Shown: piece by piece, positions 27,596-42,189 of the stretch
Position numbering within the stretch: the first letter of the stretch is position 1
Layout of the letters: every line of letters starts with the position of its first letter
DNA from: an uncultured Chlamydiae bacterium
Lineage (GTDB): Bacteria > Chlamydiota > Chlamydiia > Chlamydiales > Parachlamydiaceae
NCBI GenBank assembly: GCA_950054535.1
Contig: CATLPS010000002.1
Span: 1 to 46,733 of the forward strand
Length of the DNA stretch: 46,733 bases
Reading direction: 5' to 3'
The notes under the pieces: model-generated
The model's database searches: none
Told to the model about the DNA's origin: nothing
Seen by the model: only the letters and a program-made list of their open reading frames with translations
Program-made: the position numbers and the translations under genes

Positions 27596-29541
27596 CAGCT
27601 ATTTTTCTCTATTTCTTGTAAATTGGTCATCGAGCCTTCCCACATTTTCATCGCTTTTTCTAACCTCTTTTCTACTTGCTCTTTTTCCATGAATACTTTT
27701 TGTTGCTCGCTTGCTGGTTTTTCTTGATAAAAATCTTCTGCCGAAATTTTTAAATCAAGCTCGTTTATCTTAAGCTCAAGCCGATGACACTCCTCTTCTG
27801 CTTGTTTCACCTGCTTTTGCGCTTGAGCTTTTAAACTTTTTATTTTTTTTTGCTCTTCATAAGAAACGAGCTGAGCTTTTTCTTTTTGTTCTTCTTTTTT
27901 TCCCTGCAAGTGGCGCTGCGATAATGTTTGTGCCGACAAATAATCTTGGTCTTGCTTTAAAAGATATTGCTCAAAAGAGCAGCGATAATCGCTTACCTTT
28001 TCAAAATCAATCTCTAAGATACGGGTGGCGATGTGAGAGACAAAGTAGCGGTTATGACTAACTAAAATGACAGTTCCTTCAAAGAGATTTAAAGCTTCTA
28101 CTAAAGTATCAATGGCTTCCATATCTAAATGGTTAGTTGGTTCATCTAATAAAATCACATTGGGCTTTTGGAGCATCAGTTTTGCTAAAATCAAACGCGC
28201 ACTTTCTCCGCCGCTCAATGTTTGAATCGATTGGTTGACTACGTCCCCAGAAAAAAGTACGCGAGCAAGCATCTCCCTGACCTTTTCTTGAGGCAAATCA
28301 GGATCAAACTGGTTTAGCCATTCTAACAAATTTAGTTTTTGATTTAACTCTCTTCTATAATCTTGCGGAAAGTACCCGACTCGCACCGCAAATCCCCACT
28401 CAAACTTTCCTTCATCCGCCAAAATTTGCTGAGCTAAAATTTCTAATAAAGTAGATTTACCAATGCCGTTTGGCCCTAAAATAGCTAACTTTTCTCCTCG
28501 CTCTATTTCAAACGAGAGGTTTTGTAAAACTTTTTTTGCAGCATAGGCTTTTGCCAAAGAAGCCACTTTCAATACATTTACTCCAGAAGCTCTTAGTGGT
28601 TCAAAAGTAATTTTAGGAGTGATTCGCGAAGAGGGAGTAAAATCGATAGAGTTCATCTCTGCTTGAATTTTTTCCACCATGCGAGCTCTAGATTGAGCTT
28701 GCTTTGCTTTAGTAGCTTTAGCTCCGAAGCGATCGATAAATTGTTGCAGGTCTTTGCTTTTTTTTTCTTGTTTGGCAAAAGTAGCTTCTTTAGCGTCGCG
28801 CTCAAATTGCTTAAGCTCAAGAAAATGGTGGTAGTTTCCTTTGTAAATTTTAATGGTTGCATAATCAAAATCGACAATAGAATCACTGATAGCATTTAAA
28901 AAATCGCGATCATGAGAGATGACGAGCAAAGTGCCTTCAAAAGTTTTTAAATACCCCTCTAACCAGCGAATAGAAAAAAGATCGAGGTGGTTAGTAGGTT
29001 CATCTAGCATTAAAACAGCTGGTTTAGCAAATAAAAGTTGGGCTAATAAAACTCTAAGTTTATAACCCCCTGATAATATAGAGAGAGGACGCTTATGATC
29101 TAGCGTACGAATACCCAGTCCCTCTAGTAATTTAGAAGCATCTGCCTCTGCTGAATAGCCGCTTTGTTCTTCAATGATTTTTTCTAAAACAGTTAACTTT
29201 TCACACTCTATTTCAGTAAAGGGATGGTGCTTAAGTAGCTCCTCTTTTTCTTGCAGCGCCTGCCAAAGCTTTTGTCTGCCCTGCAAAACAACATCACAAA
29301 TAGCCATGTTTTCATATAAAAAATGATCTTGCTTTAACGTACCTATGGTAGTGCCTGTCGCAAAAGCAACCTCTCCTGATTCAGGCGACAGCTCGCCTGC
29401 TAAAATTTTTAAAAAAGTTGACTTGCCGCTTCCATTTGCTCCGATAAGACCATAGTGATGCCCTTTATTGAATTGCACATCTACATTTTTAAATAATATC
29501 TTAGCGCCATAGCGCATGGAAAGTTTTGTTGCAACAATCAT
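27595..29541 (-). CDS. ABC-F family ATPase (tandem ATP-binding domains)
   Basis: Two Walker A (GANGSGKST, GPNGIGKST), two signature motifs (LSGGYKLRVLLA, LSGGESARLILA), two LDEPTNHLD; overlaps next gene by 1 nt (TGATG). Confidence 0.95.
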   Translation of the reverse strand: MIVATKLSMRYGAKILFKNVDVQFNKGHHYGLIGANGSGKSTFLKILAGELSPESGEVAFATGTTIGTLKQDHFLYENMAICDVVLQGRQKLWQALQEKEELLKHHPFTEIECEKLTVLEKIIEEQSGYSAEADASKLLEGLGIRTLDHKRPLSILSGGYKLRVLLAQLLFAKPAVLMLDEPTNHLDLFSIRWLEGYLKTFEGTLLVISHDRDFLNAISDSIVDFDYATIKIYKGNYHHFLELKQFERDAKEATFAKQEKKSKDLQQFIDRFGAKATKAKQAQSRARMVEKIQAEMNSIDFTPSSRITPKITFEPLRASGVNVLKVASLAKAYAAKKVLQNLSFEIERGEKLAILGPNGIGKSTLLEILAQQILADEGKFEWGFAVRVGYFPQDYRRELNQKLNLLEWLNQFDPDLPQEKVREMLARVLFSGDVVNQSIQTLSGGESARLILAKLMLQKPNVILLDEPTNHLDMEAIDTLVEALNLFEGTVILVSHNRYFVSHIATRILEIDFEKVSDYRCSFEQYLLKQDQDYLSAQTLSQRHLQGKKEEQKEKAQLVSYEEQKKIKSLKAQAQKQVKQAEEECHRLELKINELDLKISAEDFYQEKPASEQQKVFMEKEQVEKRLEKAMKMWEGSMTNLQEIEKNS

Positions 29542-29710
29542 AAGCGGCTCACTTACCTTAAATTTTTGATTTTACAAACAGCCTTAAGAAAAAAATAGCG
29601 CATTTAAAATCAATTTTTTATAAAAATTATAATGATTCTACCTAAAAATGATTAATTTTAATATCATTAAACAATTTCGTTTTGAATAATCATTGTCTGT
29701 AAAAGGAAAA

Positions 29711-29800
29711 ATGATGCGCCCGCTAGATCTGTTTACTCTCTTTTTCTTGGCTATTTCTGCAGAGATTCTCTATTTAAAAGCGCTTCTTAAAAAAAAGTAG
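29711..29800 (+). CDS. candidate small hydrophobic protein (29 aa)
   Basis: RBS AAAAGGAAAA then ATG; MMRPLDLFTLFFLAISAEILYLKALLKKK*: one hydrophobic helix with positive C-terminus. Below track cutoff. Confidence 0.35.
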   Translation: MMRPLDLFTLFFLAISAEILYLKALLKKK

Positions 29801-29884
29801 CCCCTATTTTTTTATTAATAAATCTAGAAAAAAACGCTTGTTTTTTAAATAATAGCTTCACGTTTTATCTCTTCAAGGAATTAA

Positions 29885-31129
29885 ATGATCTACTTTGTGC
29901 TCTTTTTTATCGGTATCTGCAATGCCCTCTCTTTACCTCTAACCGGATCAGTTTTATCTATTTGGCTAACAGAGGAAAACTTTACTAAAGAGATGATTGG
30001 CATGTATGCCCTGCTGGGCCTACCTTTTAGTGTGAAAATTATCTGGAGCCCAATTATTGATCAGTTTTCTCTTCCTTTTTTTCGCTACGCTCCCAGAAAA
30101 GGATGGATGATCTTTGCTTTAGGCGGTATCGCACTTTCTTTGCTTTTTTTAAGTTTGCTCTCTCCTGAAAAAGAGCCTTTTCTTTTAGCTTTTGCTATCT
30201 TTACTCTTCTTCTTTTTTCTAGCTGCCTTTATATCGTAGGAATTTCTTACGAGCTAGAAAGTTTGCAAGAAGAAAATTACGCGATGGGCTCTTTTGCCAT
30301 TTTAACCGGATACCGCATCGGGCTCATTTTAGCAGGTTCTTTTCTCCTGTTTTTTGCCTCTTTATTAAGCTGGTCTGCCGCTATCAAAATATTAATTATT
30401 TTTGTTTTGGCCGCTATCTGTTTAGTGGCATGGCAAGAAGAGCCTTTTAAGACAAAAAAAATTTTGGAAGAAAAACAGAAACTTTTTAAAAAACATTCAA
30501 ATATTTTTATTGCTTTTTGGCATGAAACAGTGCAAAAGCCTTGTCAGAGCTTTTTAGCTAGACAAGATTGGATGAACGTTTTGCTTTTACTATTTTTTTT
30601 CAAAATAGGCGATCAAATGGCAAAAAGCATGGAAGGGCCTTTTTATTTAGAACTAGGCTTTACCAAAACAGAGCTAGCCACTGCTTCCAAACTGTGGGGC
30701 ATGGCAGCTACTATTATTGGAGCATTCATTGCAGGCAAATGGGTAAAGGGAAAAAAAGCAGAAAGGCCGCTTGTTTTAAGCGGGCTGTTACATGCTTGCT
30801 CTCTTTTTTGTTATTATCTAATGACTTTGTCCGGAAAATCATTGACTTTGCTTTATGTAACTACAGCGATCGAACATCTCACAGGCGGGGCAGCTATGGC
30901 TATTTTTATCTGTTATTTATGGAGAAGCTGCGACCCTTACTTTGCTGCTATTCAATATGCTCTACTTTGGTCTATTTACCTTATTAAGTCCGATTTATTA
31001 ACCTTTTTTGGCGCTAGTTTAGCGGCAGCAGTTAGTTGGCCTACCTTTTTTTTAACAGTCACTGCACTGAGCACTTTCTCAGCGCTTCTCTCTTTTTTAT
31101 GGGCTTTTCCTAAAAAAAAGATCTCTTAG
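29885..31129 (+). CDS. MFS transporter, AmpG-like
   Basis: ~12 TM segments; LPLTGSVLSIWLTEENFTKEMIGMYALLGLPFSVKIIWSPIIDQF resembles AmpG / acetyl-CoA transporter-like MFS. Confidence 0.78.
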   Translation: MIYFVLFFIGICNALSLPLTGSVLSIWLTEENFTKEMIGMYALLGLPFSVKIIWSPIIDQFSLPFFRYAPRKGWMIFALGGIALSLLFLSLLSPEKEPFLLAFAIFTLLLFSSCLYIVGISYELESLQEENYAMGSFAILTGYRIGLILAGSFLLFFASLLSWSAAIKILIIFVLAAICLVAWQEEPFKTKKILEEKQKLFKKHSNIFIAFWHETVQKPCQSFLARQDWMNVLLLLFFFKIGDQMAKSMEGPFYLELGFTKTELATASKLWGMAATIIGAFIAGKWVKGKKAERPLVLSGLLHACSLFCYYLMTLSGKSLTLLYVTTAIEHLTGGAAMAIFICYLWRSCDPYFAAIQYALLWSIYLIKSDLLTFFGASLAAAVSWPTFFLTVTALSTFSALLSFLWAFPKKKIS

Positions 31130-31247
31130 TCTTTAAAAAGGCTTAAAATCGATAAAAAAGAATTAAATTGACAAGATTTTTAAAGGGTATTAGCTTAAAT
31201 GCAATGATAAAACTTGCTATTTATTTTTTTAAACGGCTTTTTAAGAT

Positions 31248-32645
31248 ATGCAATTTATTGGCCTCTCTCCTTTAGAGTTTTTTTCTTCTTTAAAAGAAGC
31301 AAACAAAAATTCGAGTTATCTATTTTATAATGAAAAAAATGGAAAACTTAAAATCAAAGTGAACAAAAATGCATTGAAAACGTTTAATTCCTCTGCTTAT
31401 TGCCTAGATTTTAATACCATCATTAAAATTGCTTATCGTTTTCATAAAGTGCAACAAATTACCCCCAAAGAAGCGCCCTCTTTTTTACATCTATTTGCTC
31501 ATATGCATGCTAAAAAGCAGGTAAAAGATGAATCTAAATTTTTTATTTTAAAAATAATTCATCATTACCTTGAGTGTTTTAAAAATAAACTCGATGGCTT
31601 TGGATTTTACTCTTCTAGTCAAATTTATCAGGCGTTAAATAAAGAGCTTACAAGTATTGGTAATCAAAACAGTAACTTTGCCAGCTCCGCTAATTTGAAA
31701 ACTACTTTTACTTCAGAAACAAAAGATAGTGCGCCTCTTGCAAAGCCACTACCTTCTTTGGCTTGCAACGAGAGAAAAAATAAAAAACCCTATTCTAAAA
31801 CCGTGCGCATAAAAGGGACAAGCAGTCTTCAAGAACGTACCAGATCTTACTTAGAAACAGCGCAAAGCACAGGCGATCTTCATCAGTTAAAAAAACCTGT
31901 TTTTGTTGCAAAACCCTTGACTTCAAGAGTGGATCAATATGCAAACGATGATGAACCTTGTAGTGAACAGACAAAGATTGCTTTATTTAAATCAATTGAG
32001 GTAAAGTTTCCTGCTCACTCTTCTTTTTCGCTTGCTCAACAACCTAAAAATATTCCTCAGCTTTTGGCCTATTTAAGCCTCTCTCCAAAAATTGATTTAA
32101 CTCATCCTAAATGTATGCAGGCTATTACCGATCTATTTTTATTGAAACCAATTTTTGACCATGAAAAAATTTTAAGTTGGTTAAAAGAGCAGCCATCTTT
32201 TCATTCTGAATTAATTAACAAAATTTTTATGACTTTGCATGACAGAAACATGCAGTGTCAACCAGTGGATTTTGCCGATGTTCATAAGCTCTTTGATTTT
32301 TATATCAAAAAAATTGAGCAAGAAAAGCTTATCATAGAGCACTACCCTTTTAGCCCAGGGTTAGTCACTGCGATGTCTTTGATGATTCAACTGCGGTTAA
32401 ATGATGATATTACTATTAAATGGATGGAGTGGTTTTGTTCTCATCAAGAGTTAGACATAAAAAGCTTTAAAAAATGGATGCAGCTTTTTATGACTGCTAA
32501 AGATCCTTTAAGTTATATTCCTGCCAGAGACTTACTAATTGCAAAATTTCAATCTATTCCTTTTGGTTGGCAAAAGTTAAAAGAAGAAAAAGAAGATGCT
32601 CTTATTGCCTATCTTAATAAGATTTTAGCGCAGTGCTCGCGCTAA
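31248..32645 (+). CDS. hypothetical protein (465 aa)
   Basis: Long ORF with normal codon usage; no recognised family. Confidence 0.6.
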   Translation: MQFIGLSPLEFFSSLKEANKNSSYLFYNEKNGKLKIKVNKNALKTFNSSAYCLDFNTIIKIAYRFHKVQQITPKEAPSFLHLFAHMHAKKQVKDESKFFILKIIHHYLECFKNKLDGFGFYSSSQIYQALNKELTSIGNQNSNFASSANLKTTFTSETKDSAPLAKPLPSLACNERKNKKPYSKTVRIKGTSSLQERTRSYLETAQSTGDLHQLKKPVFVAKPLTSRVDQYANDDEPCSEQTKIALFKSIEVKFPAHSSFSLAQQPKNIPQLLAYLSLSPKIDLTHPKCMQAITDLFLLKPIFDHEKILSWLKEQPSFHSELINKIFMTLHDRNMQCQPVDFADVHKLFDFYIKKIEQEKLIIEHYPFSPGLVTAMSLMIQLRLNDDITIKWMEWFCSHQELDIKSFKKWMQLFMTAKDPLSYIPARDLLIAKFQSIPFGWQKLKEEKEDALIAYLNKILAQCSR

Positions 32646-32905
32646 TGATCCATTTTTTCACTTATTTACCTCCTTTTTTTTATAAGTTATTTTTATTTTT
32701 TTTGCATTTGTGAAAAAATTTTAACTATGCTTTGATGAAAAAAGGGAATCAGCCACTTTTTTATCTATCTATTAGAGAAATCTCCACTAAACTGTTTTTG
32801 CTCCTTTTAAAACTTCTTATCGCTACTTTTGATTCTCTTTGAAAATCTAAAATGCTAAAGAACATAAAAAATGCTTATCAGGCAATTTTTAAAAGGAGAA
32901 AAGTT

Positions 32906-34753
32906 ATGTTTGTTGGCTCTAAATCTATTCCAGATATTCGTTTTTCTGATGCCGATGTCGATATTCGGAAAACCTCTCGTTCGGTACCTTTTGCAACAGA
33001 TGCTTTAGAAAGAAAAGCAGAAAAACCACACGTTCGCGAACGCGCCGCTTCTCTTTCCCTTCATTTAAAAGATTTAGACTCTTCTACAGATGGAGAGATC
33101 CCCTTACGCGAATATAAAATAAGAAAAGTAAAAAAACGTAGAAAACCAAAAAGTAATAGTTTAATCGATAAACGAAGAAGCCTACTCAAAAGTTCTTTAA
33201 AAGCAATTGACCAAATACGTAATGCACCAAATCATCCTGAATCTCCTAGGTTAAGGCAAAAAGTACAAGAAAACTTATCCGAGTATTGCCAATCTCACTC
33301 TTCTCCATTAAGGGAAGAAGAAATTAATGAATTAAATGCTCATCATCAGTTGCAAATAGATAAACTTAAAAAAAAGCTAGCGTCGAAGGAGAGAGAGATT
33401 TGTTCGCTGAAGAAAGAGGTGAAAAGAAATAAGAAACGAGATTCGAAAGCAGAGGGTGAATTGCACACAGAAATTATGCTTGACTCTCGTTTAAATCATC
33501 TTGATCAAGAAGTGGCGCTATTGAAATCTCATTTTAAGCAGACTACTTTAATGAAAAAAAAGCTTGATAAACTTTTTGAACTCGATAGCGAGGATGAGCA
33601 AAAGTCTATTGAAAATTTCTACTACTTAGTTCTTAACAAGCTAACTGCTTTTACTATCGCAATTCAAGGTTTAAATAGCGGACTTGTTGCCCGCTCAACT
33701 AGCTGGAAAGATGATTTAGTGGCGCAAGTTTTTATCTATCTCAATAATATTTCACAAGGGGTAGGGGGCGCTGCTAGTTTCTTTTTTGGAGCAGGCGTCA
33801 TTATTCCTTTAGTCGCTCTTCCTTTTTTAGCCTCTTCAGAACTTGCGTGGGAAAAGTATCGTGATAGCTGTAAAGAAGCTGAATTTAAACATGCTGCCAT
33901 GAACCTTTCGGGCGGACTTGCTGCTATTGAAGAGAGAAATCGCAATATTGCCTATTCACTTACCTCATTACTGAGAATGCAACTGCGTTATTGCACATTT
34001 GCAGGCGCTGAAAAAATCGTAGAAGATTGGGTTTATCGTTTTTGTTATAACTTGATGAAAGGATCTAGTAACGAAAAAGAGAGCTTAAATACCATTGATA
34101 CTATTTTACCTCATATTTTTAATAGTAAACAAAAAAAACAGACTATTGAAACTCATGCAAATAGAAAGTGGAGCACTACAGGTCTATTTGAAAAAACCGG
34201 TGTGGCCTATCCATGTGTCGATGAAATTCGTTATGAATCTCTTTTTCAATATCATAATAAACATAAGCAATATAAATGTAAAAGTAAGGCAGAAAAATAT
34301 GGATATCTTTTTTTTAATACGATAGAAGAAGCAACAAGCTATAAACAATCCTTAATAGAGACTCACTTAAGAAAAGGTGAAAAAATATCTTATACTTGGC
34401 GAAAAGACCCTCAGCCTATAGGACCTAAAATCTTAGTAGAAGATGCTAACCATCTTCGACTTTCTAACTCCATGATTGAAGTGATTCCTATCGATCAAAC
34501 TAGGCAAAGATATTCTTTATCTGACGAGACAGCTTATCCTCCATTTTCTCCAATCTTACAAAGGTTAAGAGAAGAAAAAAATGAAACATTAGAAGAGCTA
34601 AAAAAAGATAATGAACGCTTAAAAAAAGAAAAAAGATCTTTAGAAAGGAAAAACAGCCAGTTTGAAGTAACAATAGCCACAATTGAACAACAAATGCGTT
34701 CTCTTTTATCACCGGAACATGAAGAACCAGAACCTTCATCTGAAGAAGAGTAA
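32906..34753 (+). CDS. hypothetical coiled-coil protein with hydrophobic central segment; candidate Inc/effector
   Basis: RBS AAGGAG before ATG 32906 (track start 32852 lacks one); basic N-terminus, coiled coils, hydrophobic VGGAASFFFGAGVIIPLVALPFLAS, C-terminal leucine-zipper-like segment. Confidence 0.65.
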   Translation: MFVGSKSIPDIRFSDADVDIRKTSRSVPFATDALERKAEKPHVRERAASLSLHLKDLDSSTDGEIPLREYKIRKVKKRRKPKSNSLIDKRRSLLKSSLKAIDQIRNAPNHPESPRLRQKVQENLSEYCQSHSSPLREEEINELNAHHQLQIDKLKKKLASKEREICSLKKEVKRNKKRDSKAEGELHTEIMLDSRLNHLDQEVALLKSHFKQTTLMKKKLDKLFELDSEDEQKSIENFYYLVLNKLTAFTIAIQGLNSGLVARSTSWKDDLVAQVFIYLNNISQGVGGAASFFFGAGVIIPLVALPFLASSELAWEKYRDSCKEAEFKHAAMNLSGGLAAIEERNRNIAYSLTSLLRMQLRYCTFAGAEKIVEDWVYRFCYNLMKGSSNEKESLNTIDTILPHIFNSKQKKQTIETHANRKWSTTGLFEKTGVAYPCVDEIRYESLFQYHNKHKQYKCKSKAEKYGYLFFNTIEEATSYKQSLIETHLRKGEKISYTWRKDPQPIGPKILVEDANHLRLSNSMIEVIPIDQTRQRYSLSDETAYPPFSPILQRLREEKNETLEELKKDNERLKKEKRSLERKNSQFEVTIATIEQQMRSLLSPEHEEPEPSSEEE

Positions 34754-34810
34754 TTTTTAGATATACGTTTTAGTGAGACTATAGCCTGCGCTAAAACGTA
34801 TATCTAAAAA
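34754..34810. repeat. 20-bp perfect inverted repeat, 17-nt spacer, directly after CDS 32906-34753
   Basis: tttttagatatacgttttag / tgagactatagcctgcg / ctaaaacgtatatctaaaaa. Confidence 0.9.
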
Positions 34811-35046
34811 CTTCTAAATTTTATAGGCATCTTAAAATTTATTTATTTTTAGCTTTTATCTATTTTTTCTCAATTTAAAGGATTCAAAATTTTGCTAAAA
34901 ATTTCTAAAAAGATACTTTAAATTTCATGATTACAAATTTTTAATAATTTCTTTATCAAAATAGAGATTTAGAGTTTTATAATTATTAGTATAAAGTATA
35001 AAAGTTATTTTTTTTATTTAAAGGTAAATTAAAAAAGGAGTTAACA

Positions 35047-35532
35047 ATGAGTAATATTTATTCACCAGACTCTTCTCCCTCTTACCTTGTACCTTTACAA
35101 AGCCTACCTGATGTAGGAAAATTTATTCAGGGCTCTAGTCTTGATTTAAATTCGCAGCAAAGAGTGCTTGTAAAAAATCAAGCGCTTTATAATGGCACGG
35201 AGCCTTTTAAAGGAAGAATTTATTGCGCAGCTTTAGCGGCCGGTCATCTTCTTTCAGCGCCACTATCTGCCCTAATTTCTCTCATACAAACAATAGCCTA
35301 TCCTCTTCTAGGAGCATTTTATGCTACAAATATACTTTTTTCTACTACTTCTGAAAAAGTACCAAGAAAAGTTGAAAGATGCTTTTCCATTATCCAATCC
35401 TCAATATCTACCTCTTTATTAGCAAGTGTAGGTATCGTCATTAACCCTTTACTACATATAAATGGCACTATCCGAGCAGTAACAGGAATAATGGATCCTT
35501 CCCTTTATCTTTCAAATGATCAGAATACTTAA
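35047..35532 (+). CDS. hypothetical membrane protein, candidate Inc-like (161 aa)
   Basis: Strong RBS (AAAAAAGGAGTTAACAATG); hydrophobic IYCAALAAGHLLSAPLSALISLIQTIAYPLLGAFYATNILF and SSISTSLLASVGIVINPLL. Confidence 0.65.
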   Translation: MSNIYSPDSSPSYLVPLQSLPDVGKFIQGSSLDLNSQQRVLVKNQALYNGTEPFKGRIYCAALAAGHLLSAPLSALISLIQTIAYPLLGAFYATNILFSTTSEKVPRKVERCFSIIQSSISTSLLASVGIVINPLLHINGTIRAVTGIMDPSLYLSNDQNT

Positions 35533-35584
35533 TATTTATTCCAATAAAAGGGCATATCTGCCCTTTAATACTTCATCTCTTTTT

Positions 35585-35669
35585 TCCAATATGCATCGCC
35601 AAAACTTGCCTGGTTGAACTGTGCAAAATTGACCAAGGCTGTGGTGGATTTTTTCCCCGCCATAGCTTC
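35585..35669 (-). pseudogene. possible transposase remnant (IS1-like fragment)
   Basis: Minus-strand frame reads KLWRGKNPPQPWSILHSSTRQVLAMHIG, resembling the W...TRQVLAxHxG segment of IS1-like transposases; no intact ORF around it. Confidence 0.3.
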
Positions 35670-36290
35670 ACTGCTTCACTAACTCAAGAGCATAATAACT
35701 TTAAGCTCTTCATCTTCTATAATAGTTGTATAAAAATTTTGTAAAAGCTCATGAACCATTTTATCAATAAGCCTTAAGAGCCATAGCATGCTATTGTTAA
35801 CTCTATTACAAACACCTCACAGATACTCTTTTTAAAAACGCCTAACAAACTTTTTATTTTTCTTCTTTTGGTATCAATTTTTTGCCTGAGTTAAAAAAAA
35901 TTGTCTACTTCAATAAAGGCATTCATGATTTTATTTTCCATTATGAGTATGGCTGTTTTTCTTAATCGTTGTTGCTTTGCGTGAAAAACATATTATCGTC
36001 CCATGTTTTATTATTATCAGTTTTTCTTTTGTTCAAAGCGAAAAAAATCTTATCGATAACTCAAAATCAAATAAAACTTACAATCACTATTATTTGTCTA
36101 GGACTACTAAAAAAGCTGGCACTAAAATGCATTTATAAATATCGCATCTATTTTTTATGAATCAAAGATATGGCGCAAATAAGAGTACAAGCTTAAAACG
36201 CAATGAAGTAAATAGCAGATATGCTGATGAAACATCCGTAAGCTATCAACAATGATTATTATTTTAATACATTCTAAAAAGTTTTTAGAC

Positions 36291-36327
36291 AAAAAAAAAG
36301 GCCTTAAGAAAATGTTTCTTAAGACCT
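36291..36327 (-). terminator. Rho-independent terminator of rRNA operon
   Basis: Minus strand: ggtcttaagaaa cat tttcttaaggcc followed by ttttttttt. Confidence 0.85.
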
Positions 36328-36337
36328 GAAAAAAAAG

Positions 36338-36450
36338 CTGGCGGCGACCTACTCTTCCACACTCTTGTGTGCAGTACCATCGGCGATGAGAGGCTTGACT
36401 TCTGAGTTCGGAATGGAATCAGGTAGGACCCTCTCTCTTTTGCCACCAAC
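36338..36450 (-). rRNA. rrf: 5S ribosomal RNA (approximate ends)
   Basis: Reverse complement of ctggcggcgacctactcttccac...gcagtaccatcggcgatgagaggcttgacttctgagttcggaatgg. Confidence 0.9.
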
Positions 36451-36577
36451 AAAATCTATTGAACAGATAACTTCACTGACCAAAAACAGCGCTTGAGAAA
36501 TAACTCTCATACTTGCTTTGTTACGCTTTGCCACGCTTCACGCTGAAAGGAATGGCTTCTTCTTTCAGAAAAAAAGG

Positions 36578-39525
<2,948 letters not shown>

Positions 39526-39831
39526 ATTAGTCGCAAGCAATTAAGTCCTTTGAGTTTTTTAAAGTAAGAATTGCTTCTTACCTTACGACTTACATTTTAT
39601 TTTGAAGAATTACTCCTCAAGCGCTGATTTTTATCAGTGAATTTTTTTTCTATTCTTACTCTAGACTTTTTTACAAAAATCTTTTGTACGCTTTTAGATT
39701 AACTTGATTATCTATTCAATAGATGTTTCGAAATAACTAACAATGCTTTGACAGCATAAGGAAGACAATATGCAAACAATAGAGCTTGCCCAACCTGTTT
39801 GAAACGCATTCACGTTTACAAACTGTCCTTA

Positions 39832-41373
<1,542 letters not shown>

Positions 41374-42078
41374 AAATATCTCTTGAAAACTTGAAGCTTT
41401 TTATTAACTTCATTACATTTGTTGCAGAGCAGCTTCCCTCTCGAAAAGCTACACCACACAAGCTCTATTATTGTTTGCTTGCACATTGTCTTTCTTATAC
41501 TGTCAAAACACTTTAAAACACTCGATGGTGTTTTTTTTTGTCTAACAAACCAACAAACTAGAAAATCTAATATTTAATTTTTAATCAAACTTAAATGAAA
41601 GCTAAAGCATTCATCGCAATAGAGATTTCTAATAAATTAGTTTTTTCGACTTAGCGAACACTTTTAAACTTAGCGTTTACTAAGCAATGAATATAGAGGA
41701 TTGCTCTTTTTTTTAGCAAGCTTCAATCAAAAAAAAAGAAAAACATTATTGTTTAAAAAAACAAAAAAGCAGCTGATGATAATATGAGAAAAGGTTTTTG
41801 TTTTTAAAAAAATAAAAAAAAGCTTTTTTTGCGTCACCAAAACAACGTCATACATAATTGAAATTTATCTCCTTCATTATGAATAAAATAGAGTGTATTT
41901 TATGAAAATTTCAAATTTTTCAAAAGTACACTAAAGTTTTATCTTCAATTAAGATTAAAAAAATTATTTGAATAATTCGTTTTAAAGAAAGTCATAAAAT
42001 TACTTTTATCATTGGGTTAAGTTTTTATATTGACAATCTTAAGCTAAATTCGCTATAAGCTTACCTTTCAGTCCTTGA

Positions 42079-42150
42079 GGTGGCATGGCCAAGTGGTAAG
42101 GCAGAAGCCTGCAAAGCTTCCATTCCCCAGTTCGAATCTGGGTGCCACCT
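42079..42150 (+). tRNA. tRNA-Cys (anticodon GCA)
   Basis: Acceptor GGTGGCA/TGCCACC, anticodon arm GAAGC CTGCAAA GCTTC, T-arm CCCAG TTCGAAT CTGGG, U73 discriminator; CCA not encoded. Confidence 0.95.
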
Positions 42151-42189
42151 TAACTTTCTTTCTTTTACCTTTCATTTTTTTTATTTCTT

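Noticed and set aside
30568-30987. 139-aa plus-strand ORF in the AmpG-like gene
   Set aside because: Alternative frame within a clear multi-TM CDS; composition not protein-like.
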